The notes: a model not told the origin generated them from the letters alone. 64,000 nucleotides of DNA from CAXBDP01 sp963974465 (GCA_049340005.1 JBMPIY010000015.1), one strand, 5' to 3'; positions 46,450 to 55,432 are shown, numbered from the stretch's first letter. A program made the numbers and translations.

Positions 46450-46952
46450 TATCTATTTGACTGAATAATGCTATAAAATAAAAAGTCGGTCGATGGCATT
46501 TCTGTAAAACCCAAACTATGTCCCATTGTTACAATTTGCCCACGATGATAAGTACCGTGATTAAAAAGATGTTGAAGATATTCTGCAAGTGTAAGGTTTG
46601 CTTCAAACCAAGGTGTTTTGATATGCATCTTTTCAGAAAATTCTTCGTCTGTTAATTGCTTTACTTTCTCCGAAATTACTGCTGATCGGTTTAACAACCC
46701 ATCGAATACTTCTTTGGATTGTAGGTTTTCCACACCATAACGATTTACCACATCTTCATTTTTGAATACGTTGGTGCACCACATTTCTTCAATTGCCCAA
46801 ATATGATTTAGGGTTCGAAGGATACTGTTAAAGCTTGAAGGAACCTCTTTTTGTAGTTGTTCTTCTGATTGATTACTTAACCATTTTACGAAATGCTGAT
46901 TAGCACTTAAATTGTACGTAGCATAACTTGAAATTAATTTTTTGATACTCAT
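46449..46952 (-). CDS. DinB-superfamily protein
   Basis: A 167-aa DinB protein with LRTLNHIWAIEEMW (His about 50) and LFNHGTYHRGQIVTM (His pair about 133-137). The three-His metal site is intact. The WYL-type regulator gene lies 68 bases upstream. Function is probably detoxification-like or unknown. Confidence 0.87.
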   Translation of the reverse strand: MSIKKLISSYATYNLSANQHFVKWLSNQSEEQLQKEVPSSFNSILRTLNHIWAIEEMWCTNVFKNEDVVNRYGVENLQSKEVFDGLLNRSAVISEKVKQLTDEEFSEKMHIKTPWFEANLTLAEYLQHLFNHGTYHRGQIVTMGHSLGFTEMPSTDFLFYSIIQSNR

Positions 46953-47020
46953 TTTATTGCTTTTAAATATTTATGATCCAAAAGTAGAATGAGCGAATGA
47001 CAACGGTATGTCATGGGTAT

Positions 47021-47719
47021 TTAATGCCCATGATATTTTTCAAAGAATTCTTGAAGTGTCATTTTATGAGGAGTGAAATTGTCTTGTTGAATTCGTAACT
47101 TTTGAATTCTGTCAAGCCTGAAATAGCGAAATTCTTTTCTTAAATGACAAAAAGCAACCAACAACCAACTTTCCGTAGTGTTTATTAAAGCAAAAGGTTC
47201 AACAGTTCTTTTACTCTCTTTGTTTTCGGCATTGATGTAATCAAATTTTACGAGATAGAAATTGGTGAGTGCATATTGCAAGGAAGATAAAATATTGCTC
47301 TTAATTTCAAATTCCTCAAGCTTTGCAAATTTTGTTCTTACTGAAAGCAAGTTAGCTTTGTCTTTCTCAGCTTGTCTTAAAACAGCTTTTATTTTATCTA
47401 TGGCTTCAGCATAATCTTTTATTAGGGAACTGTCTCTATTTTTCAAAACCAATTGTTCTGCAAGTATTAAAGCATTTGCTTGATTTTCGGTAAACATTAC
47501 TGGTGGAATTTTATAACCTTCCATTAAACTGTAGCCTTTGCCATCTTCTGTCAAAATGGGAACTCCTGCTTGCTCTAATGCTTTTAAATCTCTATAAATA
47601 GTTCTTGTGCTTACTCCAAATTTTTCTGCAAGTGATGTAGAGGTTATCAATCGTCTTGTTTGCAAAGTTGTTAAGATTGCTACAAGTCTGGAAAGTCTTT
47701 TTGTATTGTTGTCATTCAT
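47021..47719 (-). CDS. YafY-type HTH/WYL transcriptional regulator
   Basis: The 232-aa regulator has an N-terminal winged helix (SLAEKFGVSTRTIYRDLKALEQAGVPI, residues ~28-55) and a WYL-type domain (TVEPFALINTTESWLLVAFCHLRKEFRYFRLDRI) near 165-205. The WYL group often senses nucleotides or ligands. It heads the DinB-YdeI unit, so it may control it. Confidence 0.89.
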   Translation of the reverse strand: MNDNNTKRLSRLVAILTTLQTRRLITSTSLAEKFGVSTRTIYRDLKALEQAGVPILTEDGKGYSLMEGYKIPPVMFTENQANALILAEQLVLKNRDSSLIKDYAEAIDKIKAVLRQAEKDKANLLSVRTKFAKLEEFEIKSNILSSLQYALTNFYLVKFDYINAENKESKRTVEPFALINTTESWLLVAFCHLRKEFRYFRLDRIQKLRIQQDNFTPHKMTLQEFFEKYHGH

Positions 47720-47822
47720 TCAGCAAAAGATTAGGAAGGCTTTCAAAATCGCTCCAGTTCGCTCAACCTAGGGTTCATGTTGGATCGTACAGACCACACG
47801 AATTCTTTGTTGTTGTGTGTAG
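47720..47822. repeat. family C intergenic repeat, copy
   Basis: AGATTAGGAAGGCTTTCAAAATCGCTCCAGTTC, GATCGTACAGACCACACGAATTC and TTTGTTGTTGTGTG, ending about 10 bases from the hydrolase stop. Confidence 0.55.
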
Positions 47823-47830
47823 GTTTTTTA

Positions 47831-48847
47831 TCAATTTTCAATTACCCATTTTAAAGCAAAGCCATTGACTTCATCCAAATGGTCAATCCATTCATTTTTA
47901 CCCGATTTATCGGTCTTAGTCTCCATAAAAAAATGGTCGTAGTTTGGAAATACTTTATAAGTTAAATTGTCTTTTCCTTTTCTCAAAAACTCGAGTTTTG
48001 CATAGTCCATATTTAAAATACTATGGCGATCCTCTCCTCCAGCAATATAAAGAATGGGAACATCAAGCTTCAGCATGTTTTCCAATGGTGAGGTTAAAGA
48101 AAAACTACTCCATTTGTAATATGTTTCTCCAAACCATTCTTTTTCTGTGGATTGAGGGTCATTGTATATTTTTTCAAATTCGATATATAGAGAATCGATG
48201 GTCGCCTGTGCTTTCTCATTTGATTTTTCACCATTTAAGGCGGAAACTCTTTCATTAAGGATAAAGTCATACAAATGATTAAGTGAGTTGCCCATCATTG
48301 AGATTACATGGGTAACGTTTTTGTTCTTTATCGCTACTGCTGGTGCCACTTGTGAACCTTCTGAATGCCCCCAAACAATGACTCTTGAGTTATCTATATT
48401 CAGCTTTTTTAATGCGTCATCGATAACCTTGTCAGCGGCATTTGCTCGCCAATCTAGACTATACTTCTCTTGATATCCTTCCTTCATTGGATATTGCTTT
48501 CTTCCTGATGGTGCTATTTCGATACTGTCAACAAGAGGTGTATTCGGTTTGCTAATAAGAACAATATGATAATCATTACTCATTGAGTCAACATTCAAAG
48601 TGATGCTACTAGAATATCTCCCATTTGGGCTTAGATAATACAAAGGGAAGTTCGTAGAGCCCTGTAGATAGACAATTAAAGGCTTAAGGGCATTAATTTT
48701 ATTCTTGTAAACGTGGTACTTAATTTCGCCAAGACTACCGTCATAGATGCTTTCAGTTTTCCATTTTTCAGTAATTTTCTCGTGTTGCCCATAAGCTGTG
48801 TTAGAAAGGGCTAAGACTAGAATAAGAAAATATAAGGTTCTATTCAT
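47831..48847 (-). CDS. secreted alpha/beta hydrolase
   Basis: The 338-aa protein has a signal peptide (1-21, ending AYGQ), a nucleophile elbow WGHSEGSQVAP (Ser about 161), an Asp in IAGGEDRHSI and His in FPNYDHFF; the catalytic set is complete. An extended lid follows the elbow. Substrate is unknown; the organisation resembles dienelactone- or peptidase-like hydrolases. Confidence 0.83.
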   Translation of the reverse strand: MNRTLYFLILVLALSNTAYGQHEKITEKWKTESIYDGSLGEIKYHVYKNKINALKPLIVYLQGSTNFPLYYLSPNGRYSSSITLNVDSMSNDYHIVLISKPNTPLVDSIEIAPSGRKQYPMKEGYQEKYSLDWRANAADKVIDDALKKLNIDNSRVIVWGHSEGSQVAPAVAIKNKNVTHVISMMGNSLNHLYDFILNERVSALNGEKSNEKAQATIDSLYIEFEKIYNDPQSTEKEWFGETYYKWSSFSLTSPLENMLKLDVPILYIAGGEDRHSILNMDYAKLEFLRKGKDNLTYKVFPNYDHFFMETKTDKSGKNEWIDHLDEVNGFALKWVIEN

Positions 48848-48866
48848 AAATATTAATTTTGTTCAA

Positions 48867-48997
48867 GCTTACATTCGGGTTCGGCGGAGATGCCTATTTT
48901 CACCTCAAATGTTAATGCGGAAAACCAATGTTTGATTAGCCTCAAATGTGTCTGCGGAGCACTGAACCGCCCCTTTTGCTAAACCTGTATTAGTGAT
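48867..48997. repeat. attC-like inverted-repeat element S3
   Basis: Left TTACATTCGGGTTCGGCGG, right CTGAACCGCCCCTTTTGCTAAACCTGTATTAG. On the minus strand the core AAAAGGGGCGGTTCAGTG matches the CAAAAGTGGCGGTTCAGTG core of S1, S2 and S8. No gene in 48848-49157. Confidence 0.5.
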
Positions 48998-49157
48998 TGT
49001 TTTTTTATTTTCAATAGTCAATTACTTGTTTTAAATGATGCTCTAAATGGTCAATAAAGTTTCACCAACTCTAATTTGTTTTTCTAATTTTCTGTCGGAA
49101 TTGGCTTGATGTGCAACGCAAGTTCTATCATCTATATTTAGTTTGTATGTGCTTGAT

Positions 49158-49886
49158 TTATATTTTTCTCTCCATTACTTCTTCCGTTTCAGTATCAAAA
49201 AATAAAATTCCTTCTGTTCTGTCGTCAAGCTGCCCAACTAACTTTCCGTTTTTTGTCCAAACAGAACTTTTACCAACACTTAAAAAGTTATCGCAAAAAC
49301 CTACACAGTTAGACATTAATACAGGCATTGCGTATTGCTTTGCTACTCTCGGATAATGATCATAAGCTTTTTCAACGCCATTTGCAGATTTTGCTACGCT
49401 TGCTAAATAAATATCAGCACCAAGTTTAAAAGCGTTTTCAGAATGGGTTGGTTGTAAACTTTCGTAACAAATTGCTGGTGCGATATTCCTATCTTCCGTT
49501 TTGATTATTACTTGTTCAACACCATTCTCAAAATATGGAAATTCGTCTGAATGCAGTTGCTGTTTTGAATATGTTTGTCTTGGTTTGTTTGGTTCAAAAA
49601 TTATCATACTAATTCGGATTTGCGATTCAGTTGCAGTCGGCAATCCAAGCCCGATAATAATATTGTTTTTGTCACTTGTCTCTTGAAAGATATCTAAACG
49701 ATTATCATTTTCATTTGTCGCCAATCTTTTTGCAAATTCTGGCTCGTAACCTGTAAGTGAAAGTTCAGGAAAAAAAATTGCTTCTGCATTTAATGTTAAA
49801 GCAAGCTCTATAAATCTTTTGTGTGCTTCAATATTGGCTGAAACATTTCCTTTAATTGGTTCTGTCTGTGCTACGCAAATTTTCAT
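49158..49886 (-). CDS. carbon-nitrogen hydrolase (nitrilase family)
   Basis: A 242-aa nitrilase-superfamily enzyme with the Glu-Lys-Cys triad: FPELSLTGYEP (Glu about 41), a Lys in TYSKQQLHSDE and Cys in APAICYESLQP. The family hydrolyses C-N bonds in nitriles, amides or N-acyl compounds. It is the last gene of a three-gene unit with OsmC and an unknown 111-aa protein (gaps of 8 and 11 bases). Confidence 0.88.
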   Translation of the reverse strand: MKICVAQTEPIKGNVSANIEAHKRFIELALTLNAEAIFFPELSLTGYEPEFAKRLATNENDNRLDIFQETSDKNNIIIGLGLPTATESQIRISMIIFEPNKPRQTYSKQQLHSDEFPYFENGVEQVIIKTEDRNIAPAICYESLQPTHSENAFKLGADIYLASVAKSANGVEKAYDHYPRVAKQYAMPVLMSNCVGFCDNFLSVGKSSVWTKNGKLVGQLDDRTEGILFFDTETEEVMERKI

Positions 49887-49894
49887 TTAATTAT

Positions 49895-50365
49895 TTATCC
49901 TACTTTGCAGATTGGATTACACTTCACTTCAAAATTTACTGAGTTGGCTATAAAACAAATTTCGTGAGCCTTGTGATGTAGCTCGATGGCTTTTTCTGCC
50001 ATAGTTTCATCGGCAACATAAAAAATTGGATTCAAAGTTACTTCTTTAAAACTTCCACCTCCACTTGCCTTTTCAATCATAATTCCTGTGGCATTGTCGG
50101 TGTATGCCGTAATTACAATTCCTTCCATTGCACAAACATACAAGTAGGAAAGCATATGGCAGGAGGAAATGGCTGTAACCAATAAATCTTCCGGATTTAA
50201 TTTTGATTTGTCTCCAACAGCGGGGTTATCCGTTGTGAGGAATAATTCAGGTTTTCCTTGAATGGTAACTGTATGGCTACGGTCATAAGTTCGCACATTT
50301 TTAGTTCCGTCACCTTTATTACCCGTCCATTCTGCAGTTAGTTTGTAGTTGTGTTCATGTGCCAT
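49895..50365 (-). CDS. OsmC-family peroxiredoxin-like protein
   Basis: The 156-aa protein has the Ohr/OsmC arrangement: PEDLLVTAISSCHMLSYLY with the first Cys about 68, and EICFIANSV with the second near 136. Such proteins reduce organic hydroperoxides with thiol help. It lies between the nitrilase gene and a small unknown gene in one unit. Confidence 0.88.
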   Translation of the reverse strand: MAHEHNYKLTAEWTGNKGDGTKNVRTYDRSHTVTIQGKPELFLTTDNPAVGDKSKLNPEDLLVTAISSCHMLSYLYVCAMEGIVITAYTDNATGIMIEKASGGGSFKEVTLNPIFYVADETMAEKAIELHHKAHEICFIANSVNFEVKCNPICKVG

Positions 50366-50376
50366 TATATTTTAAT

Positions 50377-50712
50377 TTATTGTTCTTCAATTATTGATGT
50401 TCCTTTTGATTTATCTCCCGAAGTCCATTCCCAATTTTCGTGAAGACGAATTTTTCCATTTTCAAGAATTTCTGGTTTTGAAAAGCAAATTCCTGTCATC
50501 AATTCGTCTTTTTCATTTACTTGGTGATAACGCATTTCTATATTCCCTGCATTGTCAACCAAACCAATTAAATGCCCATATTTAATTTTCCCGCCTGAAT
50601 ATTCTGAAGTAAGGATATTTCCAACTTGCTTGTAATAAAAAAGTGTTTCGTTTGAAGTTTCTCCGTTTTCAGTGGTGCTAATCGGTCTGAATTTTTTGTC
50701 GTTATAGTTCAT
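50377..50712 (-). CDS. small conserved protein of unknown function (often named N-acetylglutamate synthase-like)
   Basis: The 111-aa beta-rich protein (KYGHLIGLVDNAGNIEMRYHQV, LRLHENWEWTSGDKSKG-like end) belongs to a small conserved group found in many bacteria; some databases call it n-acetylglutamate synthase but it has no acetyltransferase motif, so I do not endorse that name. First of a three-gene unit with OsmC and nitrilase. Confidence 0.75.
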   Translation of the reverse strand: MNYNDKKFRPISTTENGETSNETLFYYKQVGNILTSEYSGGKIKYGHLIGLVDNAGNIEMRYHQVNEKDELMTGICFSKPEILENGKIRLHENWEWTSGDKSKGTSIIEEQ

Positions 50713-50732
50713 TGTGTCGATTTTTTAAAATT

Positions 50733-51085
50733 CTGACTATCGTAAATAAGATCCTCAAATCTGGCCAATTTCGAGGGCTAAGTCTTCATTTTCAGATCGA
50801 ATTTATCGATTCGTTTTTTATTCGCTTTACCAATCCGAGCTTTACTCATTATTTTTATTTTGCATTGGTATTCGTGATATTATAAGCTTCCCTAAATTCT
50901 TTTCATATCTAGGAAAAGATATCCTTCTGGGTTGATATATGGAATTCCTTCCTCATGTAAATTCTAAATGGGAACTACCTGCTCCTATCCTATTCGTCTA
51001 TAAAAAGTAACCACAAAGAAAAAGAATTACCAACCATAAGTTAGATTAGGAAGGCTCTACAAAAGTGCTCCAGCAGTTAGCAAAA
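50733..51085. repeat. family B copy 4 followed by family C copy
   Basis: TTCTGACTATCGTAAATAAGATCC begins the B part (to about 50845); ATTTTTATTTTGCATTGGTATTCGTGATAT follows as at 42400-42440; CTGCTCCTATCCTATTCG to GCTCTACAAAAGTGCTCCAGC is the C part. The order B then C on the plus strand fits one composite element. Confidence 0.6.
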
Positions 51086-51149
51086 TCTCGAAAAGTCTAT
51101 TGTAACCAACCCGCTTGTTTAGCGTAATCGCTTTTGAGCATGGAAACCC

Positions 51150-51435
51150 ATTAATAATACGTCTATTTATACCCATAAGAAGATCCATTTATTACGCAAT
51201 GCAGGTTCAATAAGGAGCCTTTGTTAGCCTTTTATCTTAGAAAAATACGGAAGGCATTGGTGTAAAGAGCAGCGCTCCTATGCTTTACGAACCACCGTAG
51301 CTGTTCTGCCGACAAGGCAGGTCGAGCTCCCTATGTACTGTGATGTGAGAGACCCGACCTGAGCCAAATGAAGTTTCAATTCAAGACAGGATTAAGCATT
51401 GTTTTTATGCACTATTGGCAACTCACTTATTCAAT
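51150..51435. repeat. family E intergenic repeat, copy 1
   Basis: Contains GCAATGCAGGTTCAATAAGGAGCCTTTG, GGTGTAAAGAGCAGCG, GCCGACAAGGCA; related to 60160-60360 and 60570-60720 (GGTGTAAAGAGCACC, GCCAACAAAGCAAACACC). No gene is supported here. Confidence 0.4.
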
Positions 51436-51438
51436 TTC

Positions 51439-52863
51439 TCATTTTTTATCGATTAAATGCGACATATGTTCAATTGCGTATTTTAAGACATCAACTTCTT
51501 CATCGACATAAACATCTGGTGCCATACCATAAGGGTCTATGGGGTTTTCAGCGACATCCCTTGCCCGTACAGAGGAGGGATAATAAAGGTCAAAACAGTC
51601 TATACTTCTAGTTAGCACATTAAACCCATCGATTATTCCGGCCGTGTTTTGCCCATAGAGAATTACCTTTTCGCTTTGCCTTGTCCTATAGACAAAAGTT
51701 TCTCCCGAGCTAATGGTTTTTTCATTTATTAGAACAGCTACTTTTTGATGGGGAGCAAAAAGTGTATCTGGTATTGAAGTACTGGCATATTCATCTCCAC
51801 TTGGCCAGAATAATGTCCCTGTTAAAGAGGAGAGGTAATCATATTCTGCTTTGCTCTCTTCATCCAGTTCTTCAGGCTTTCTGCCATCCAGAAAAATATC
51901 AATATTGCCTTTGGAGAGCCAGAGGCCGTAATTAGGTGTTTGGATAGGGCCAGACAATATATAAGGAAAAAGAGGCTTATAAACGGCATCGTTACCTCCG
52001 TTGTTATCCCGTATATCAACGATGAAAAAATCTGCATTAACCAATTCTTGATGATGTGCTTTAATAAGGCTGTCTACAAAAGCGGGCTCTTTTTCATAGA
52101 AATTAGGGAAACGAATGTAGGGAATTTTTCCATCGATCATTCGTATATGGAAATCGCTGTAGAGATCCGTTTCCTCCGTTTTTGCTGTCATATTAGGATT
52201 TGACGGCCATATCTTAACCCAACTATTATAATCAACAAATTCTAGATTTTCAGGGTTTTTAAGTTTGCCTTCCAGTTTCCTCCCGCTATTGTCGTCCGTA
52301 TAATAAACTACCTCATAATCATTACCATAAATCTGACTAAGCTCAAACTTTACATCCCCCACCTTCCAAACATTATTCTTACTGCTCAATACGACACCAA
52401 TGAATTCATTTTCAGGAGCATCTTTTTTAGGCATAATACCCACTTCGTAAGCACCATATTTCCATATGCCTAAAAGATCATTTTCCTTAATGCTGTTTAT
52501 TTCTTTGAGGAAGGCATCCTTATCAATCTCGAAGCTGTCACGGGTTTCTTTAAGTCCCTTGGTGCCTGTGAATCTTATATAAGTATGGCCATCCCTGAAG
52601 AACTGGAGCCATTGTTCAAGTACTGGAAGGCACTCTTCTATTACTGAAACATTACCGGCTTTTTTCCTAAAAATTTCTTTATTAGCAGAATAAAGTTCCC
52701 TATTAGCCTCGGTAACCTTAATATTAAATAAAGCATAATCATTTTCATAAACCTGAACTACCTCATCAAATGCTTCCGCACAAGTACAATCTTGAGCTTG
52801 CCCGGATAAGATGCTTAATAGTAAGAAAGAGAGTGCTAGTAACGGCTTTGAAATTGTTTTCAT
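51439..52863 (-). CDS. S41-family peptidase, secreted
   Basis: The 474-aa protein has a signal peptide (1-23, ending SGQAQ) and an S41 core: FFIVDIRDNNGGNDA strand, INEKTISSGETFVYRTR with Ser near residue 386 and a late IDPYGMAPDVYVDEE. The first ~200 residues are a helical/beta pro-like domain. It cleaves unfolded or C-terminal peptides in the periplasm. Second S41 enzyme in the window; the sequence is distinct from the one at 15574. Confidence 0.86.
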   Translation of the reverse strand: MKTISKPLLALSFLLLSILSGQAQDCTCAEAFDEVVQVYENDYALFNIKVTEANRELYSANKEIFRKKAGNVSVIEECLPVLEQWLQFFRDGHTYIRFTGTKGLKETRDSFEIDKDAFLKEINSIKENDLLGIWKYGAYEVGIMPKKDAPENEFIGVVLSSKNNVWKVGDVKFELSQIYGNDYEVVYYTDDNSGRKLEGKLKNPENLEFVDYNSWVKIWPSNPNMTAKTEETDLYSDFHIRMIDGKIPYIRFPNFYEKEPAFVDSLIKAHHQELVNADFFIVDIRDNNGGNDAVYKPLFPYILSGPIQTPNYGLWLSKGNIDIFLDGRKPEELDEESKAEYDYLSSLTGTLFWPSGDEYASTSIPDTLFAPHQKVAVLINEKTISSGETFVYRTRQSEKVILYGQNTAGIIDGFNVLTRSIDCFDLYYPSSVRARDVAENPIDPYGMAPDVYVDEEVDVLKYAIEHMSHLIDKK

Positions 52864-52937
52864 TGAAAGATTCTATATAGTTGAATTTTAATTTTTTACT
52901 TCTCCTTTTTTAAATAAAATTAAAAGTACCTTAGCTT

Positions 52938-53260
52938 GTTGCCAACGTATTTATACACGATACCGTTTAGCTTTCAATCCAGAGGTATACACGAAACAAT
53001 TTCGTCTATTTCCCATTTTCCAGAACGTGTACAGTTAATTTTTTTCATTGATTGCTTATAAACATAAGCTATTCAAACTAGATATCCAATCTGTCCAAAG
53101 AACCTTTAATTTGATCAAAATCCTTGGTGATCGCAGGTTTATACATCGAATGCCTTCAATTATAATCTTAGATATGGAGTAGAATTATTCAAGAACAGGG
53201 AAAGAGTACAAACCCTAGGATAGATTAGGAAAGTCTTACAAAAAGCTCCAGTAAGGGAAG
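52938..53260. repeat. attC-like end followed by family D/C repeats
   Basis: GCCAACGTATTTATACACG, AGAGGTATACACGAAACAATTTCGTC, CCAGAACGTGTACAGTTA, then the family D block TTTCATTGATTGCTTATAAACATAAGC continuing to GATTAGGAAAGTCTTAC. Shared almost exactly with 58930-59220. Confidence 0.6.
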
Positions 53261-53314
53261 CTTGATTTAACCACTGACACGTCCCACTTGGGAGGTGCAG
53301 TTATGCTCCATTTT
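53260..53314. repeat. attC-like half element S9
   Basis: On the minus strand CATAACTGCACCTCCCAAGTGGGACGTGTCAGTGGTTAAATCAAGC. It aligns with the beginning of S8 (CATAACAGCATCTACCC...). The other half is missing. It sits just after the stop of a short frame (53326-53382). Confidence 0.55.
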
Positions 53315-53325
53315 TCTTCTCGTTG

Positions 53326-53498
53326 TCAGTCTATTATCTTCCATCCTTCATCTTTTTTGGGTGGTCTAATATTCTTAATCATTTACTCAATAATTTCTGT
53401 CTGTTTAAAACGAAGGCTTTGAATATATTGTCAAGAGCAAGTTTAAAGTCTTGGCGTAAATTAATTATCGCAATGAAAGCATCCCAATCAGGATTGCG
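53326..53498 (-). pseudogene. decayed gene ends (unknown)
   Basis: On the minus strand 53379-53498 reads NPDWDAFIAIINLRQDFKL... to a TGA, and 53326-53382 reads a short frame (MIKNIRPPKKDEGWKIID) overlapping it with ATGA. Both look like the last codons of real genes of a cassette whose beginning is lost; neither family is recognised. Sequence 53499-53684 contains nothing I can support. Confidence 0.35.
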
Positions 53499-53684
53499 CC
53501 CGTGCTATGACTCAACAATTCTAAAATCGGCCTTGCATAGAGCTCAACTAATTTATAGAAGGCTCTGAATACTCTAAAATGATTACGTTGAAACTGAAGC
53601 TTGCAGAAAACACATGCCGCCCTATGTTTCCATACCAGTTGTAGTGGACTGTTTTTACTATTAGGTGAATTGAGGTAGTTAGAT

Positions 53685-54494
53685 TTAATTCAAAAATTCT
53701 GAGATTATCTTGGCAATTTGCTCGGGTTTCTCCTCAGGAAGAAAGTGGCCTGCTCCCGCTATTTCCATCATTTTATAATCAGAAAAATTATGAGACAGAA
53801 AATTATCTAGGATTTCAAAATTGGCTGTTGATGCAATTCCTATGGTTGAATTCTCAATTTTTGAATAAGTCTTCTGATCTGAAATATCATGACCAAAAGC
53901 CTGATACCAAGCATTTGATGCCTTTATATTTTCTTGGTTATTGTAGTGTTGAACATACACGGAGCGGTCAAAATCACTGATTGCTTCTTTATTAACAAGT
54001 AGGTTATCCAAAAGATGATCAAACAATAATCCAAAACGTCCTTCCAGAAGTTGGGCGGGCAGGTCTCTTACCTGATTAAAAGCTACCCACCAGGGATATA
54101 CTGGACTGCCAACGGGGAGCATAGGAAGCCGGTACATATTTTCATCGGGCGGGGGAGTATCCAAAAGGATTAGTTTGTTGATGCTTTCCGGATAATTGGC
54201 CGCAAAAGCATAAGCTACATTGGCTCCAATATCATGTCCGGCTATATGTATCCTGTCGTATCCTAATGCTGTTACCAATTCTTTGATATCACTGGCCATA
54301 TTCTTTTTGGAATACCCTTCTACTGGCTTATCACTATCTCCCATCCCGCGTAGGTCAACCACTATGACGGTATACTTTTCAACCAGAGCCGGCATGATAT
54401 GGTGGAAAGACCACCAAGTCTGAGGCCAGCCGGGCAACAACACTAATGGCTCTCCGCTTCCTCCCATAACATAGTGAAGATTTATGTCATTCAC
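53685..54494 (-). CDS. alpha/beta hydrolase (epoxide hydrolase/dehalogenase type) with upstream in-frame stop
   Basis: The 269-aa frame has LLPGWPQTWW (oxyanion region), the nucleophile AGHDIGANVAY (Asp), and a His in GAGHFLPEEK near the end. This is the epoxide-hydrolase/haloacetate-dehalogenase subgroup. The open frame begins at a GTG (54494) preceded by a TAA (54498-54500); reading through that stop gives 20 more in-frame codons from an ATG at 54560 that fit the usual N-terminus (MNQYATESLIKKMPEF...). So either translation starts at the GTG or the gene has acquired a stop. The TetR gene is 12 bases upstream of that ATG. Confidence 0.7.
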   Translation of the reverse strand: MNDINLHYVMGGSGEPLVLLPGWPQTWWSFHHIMPALVEKYTVIVVDLRGMGDSDKPVEGYSKKNMASDIKELVTALGYDRIHIAGHDIGANVAYAFAANYPESINKLILLDTPPPDENMYRLPMLPVGSPVYPWWVAFNQVRDLPAQLLEGRFGLLFDHLLDNLLVNKEAISDFDRSVYVQHYNNQENIKASNAWYQAFGHDISDQKTYSKIENSTIGIASTANFEILDNFLSHNFSDYKMMEIAGAGHFLPEEKPEQIAKIISEFLN

Positions 54495-54572
54495 TTGTTA
54501 AATATGACTGGAGAACTCCGGCATTTTTTTGATGAGACTTTCTGTTGCGTATTGATTCATATTGATTTAAGT

Positions 54573-55130
54573 TTATTCTTTTAATCCGATGGCTCCTTTA
54601 AAGGAAATCCAGGCAAACTTTTTACTATCATTTCTGGCGACATCCCCGGCAGCAACGGCCTCAATGGAAGTTTCAATGATGGCTCCGAACAAATTGAAAA
54701 GCCAGGGGATCGTCAACTCATGGTTAATACGGTTCTCCTCTTGAAGTTCCTTCATGATTTTTAACCATTTCGCTTTAACATTATCGGATTCAAATTCCTT
54801 TTTGCTATCTAAATCTGAAAAGTTGCTGCGCTTATAGATTTTTTTGATGAAAGCGTAATTAGCTCCTTGCTCAATGGCTGCAAAAAGCATATTTCTCACT
54901 TTTGTTATTGGGTCATTATCACTTTCGTAGGCCTCAATCATAGCCTTGTTACAACTGTTAAGCATCTCGTTTTTGCAAGATTCTAGTAAGTCCTGACGGT
55001 TTTCAAAATACCGATGCAACGTTCTACGAGAAACACCAGCTTCCTCAGCAACTTTCTCTAGAGTATCGGATTCGTTGTTCAAAAAGCACGTTACCGCAGC
55101 AGCTATAATTTTGGCTTTTGTATTTGACAT
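54573..55130 (-). CDS. TetR/AcrR-family transcriptional regulator
   Basis: The 185-aa regulator has the TetR helix-turn-helix EKVAEEAGVSRRTLHRYFENRQDLL (residues ~25-50) and a helical ligand domain. It lies upstream of the hydrolase gene and probably represses that operon; a dyad at 55150-55167 is its likely operator. Confidence 0.9.
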   Translation of the reverse strand: MSNTKAKIIAAAVTCFLNNESDTLEKVAEEAGVSRRTLHRYFENRQDLLESCKNEMLNSCNKAMIEAYESDNDPITKVRNMLFAAIEQGANYAFIKKIYKRSNFSDLDSKKEFESDNVKAKWLKIMKELQEENRINHELTIPWLFNLFGAIIETSIEAVAAGDVARNDSKKFAWISFKGAIGLKE

Positions 55131-55149
55131 GTCGCAAATATATGTAATT

Positions 55150-55167
55150 TGTCACAAAAATGTGACA
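55150..55167. promoter_or_regulatory. TGTCAC dyad (likely TetR operator)
   Basis: TGTCAC-AAAAAT-GTGACA is a perfect inverted repeat 20 bases upstream of the TetR start. A related TGACATGTCGCA lies between it and the ATG. Typical of TetR autoregulation. Confidence 0.6.
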
Positions 55168-55292
55168 TTAAATAAATATAAATTCACCCTGATTACTAGA
55201 TTGGTGTAGTATTAAGAATAGTATTGAAGTAATGGGCAAGTCAAAGTTGCTTGAAGGACTTTTCAGATCCGCTTGTTATTCTTTTTTATTGC

Positions 55293-55428
55293 CCGCCAAT
55301 GGTCATGTCTATGCGTAGTACGGGATTTTAATGCACTTTACTGTCTGTTTACCGACAAGTTTATTTAATGTAATTACTTTCATATCAGCACTTTCACCCG
55401 CATTACGTATAGCCAGTGTTCGCGTTAG
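55293..55428. repeat. attC-like inverted-repeat element S4
   Basis: CTATGCGTAGTACGGG (55309-55324) against CCCGCATTACGTATAG (55397-55412): 12 of 16 bases complementary or nearly so. The right end reads GTTCGCGTTAGG, a few bases from the stop of the TraB/GumN gene. Confidence 0.6.
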
Positions 55429-55432
55429 GTTT

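Noticed and set aside
53323..53568. 81-codon plus-strand frame
   Set aside because: It lies opposite the decayed minus-strand gene ends and half-site S9; composition is not protein-like.
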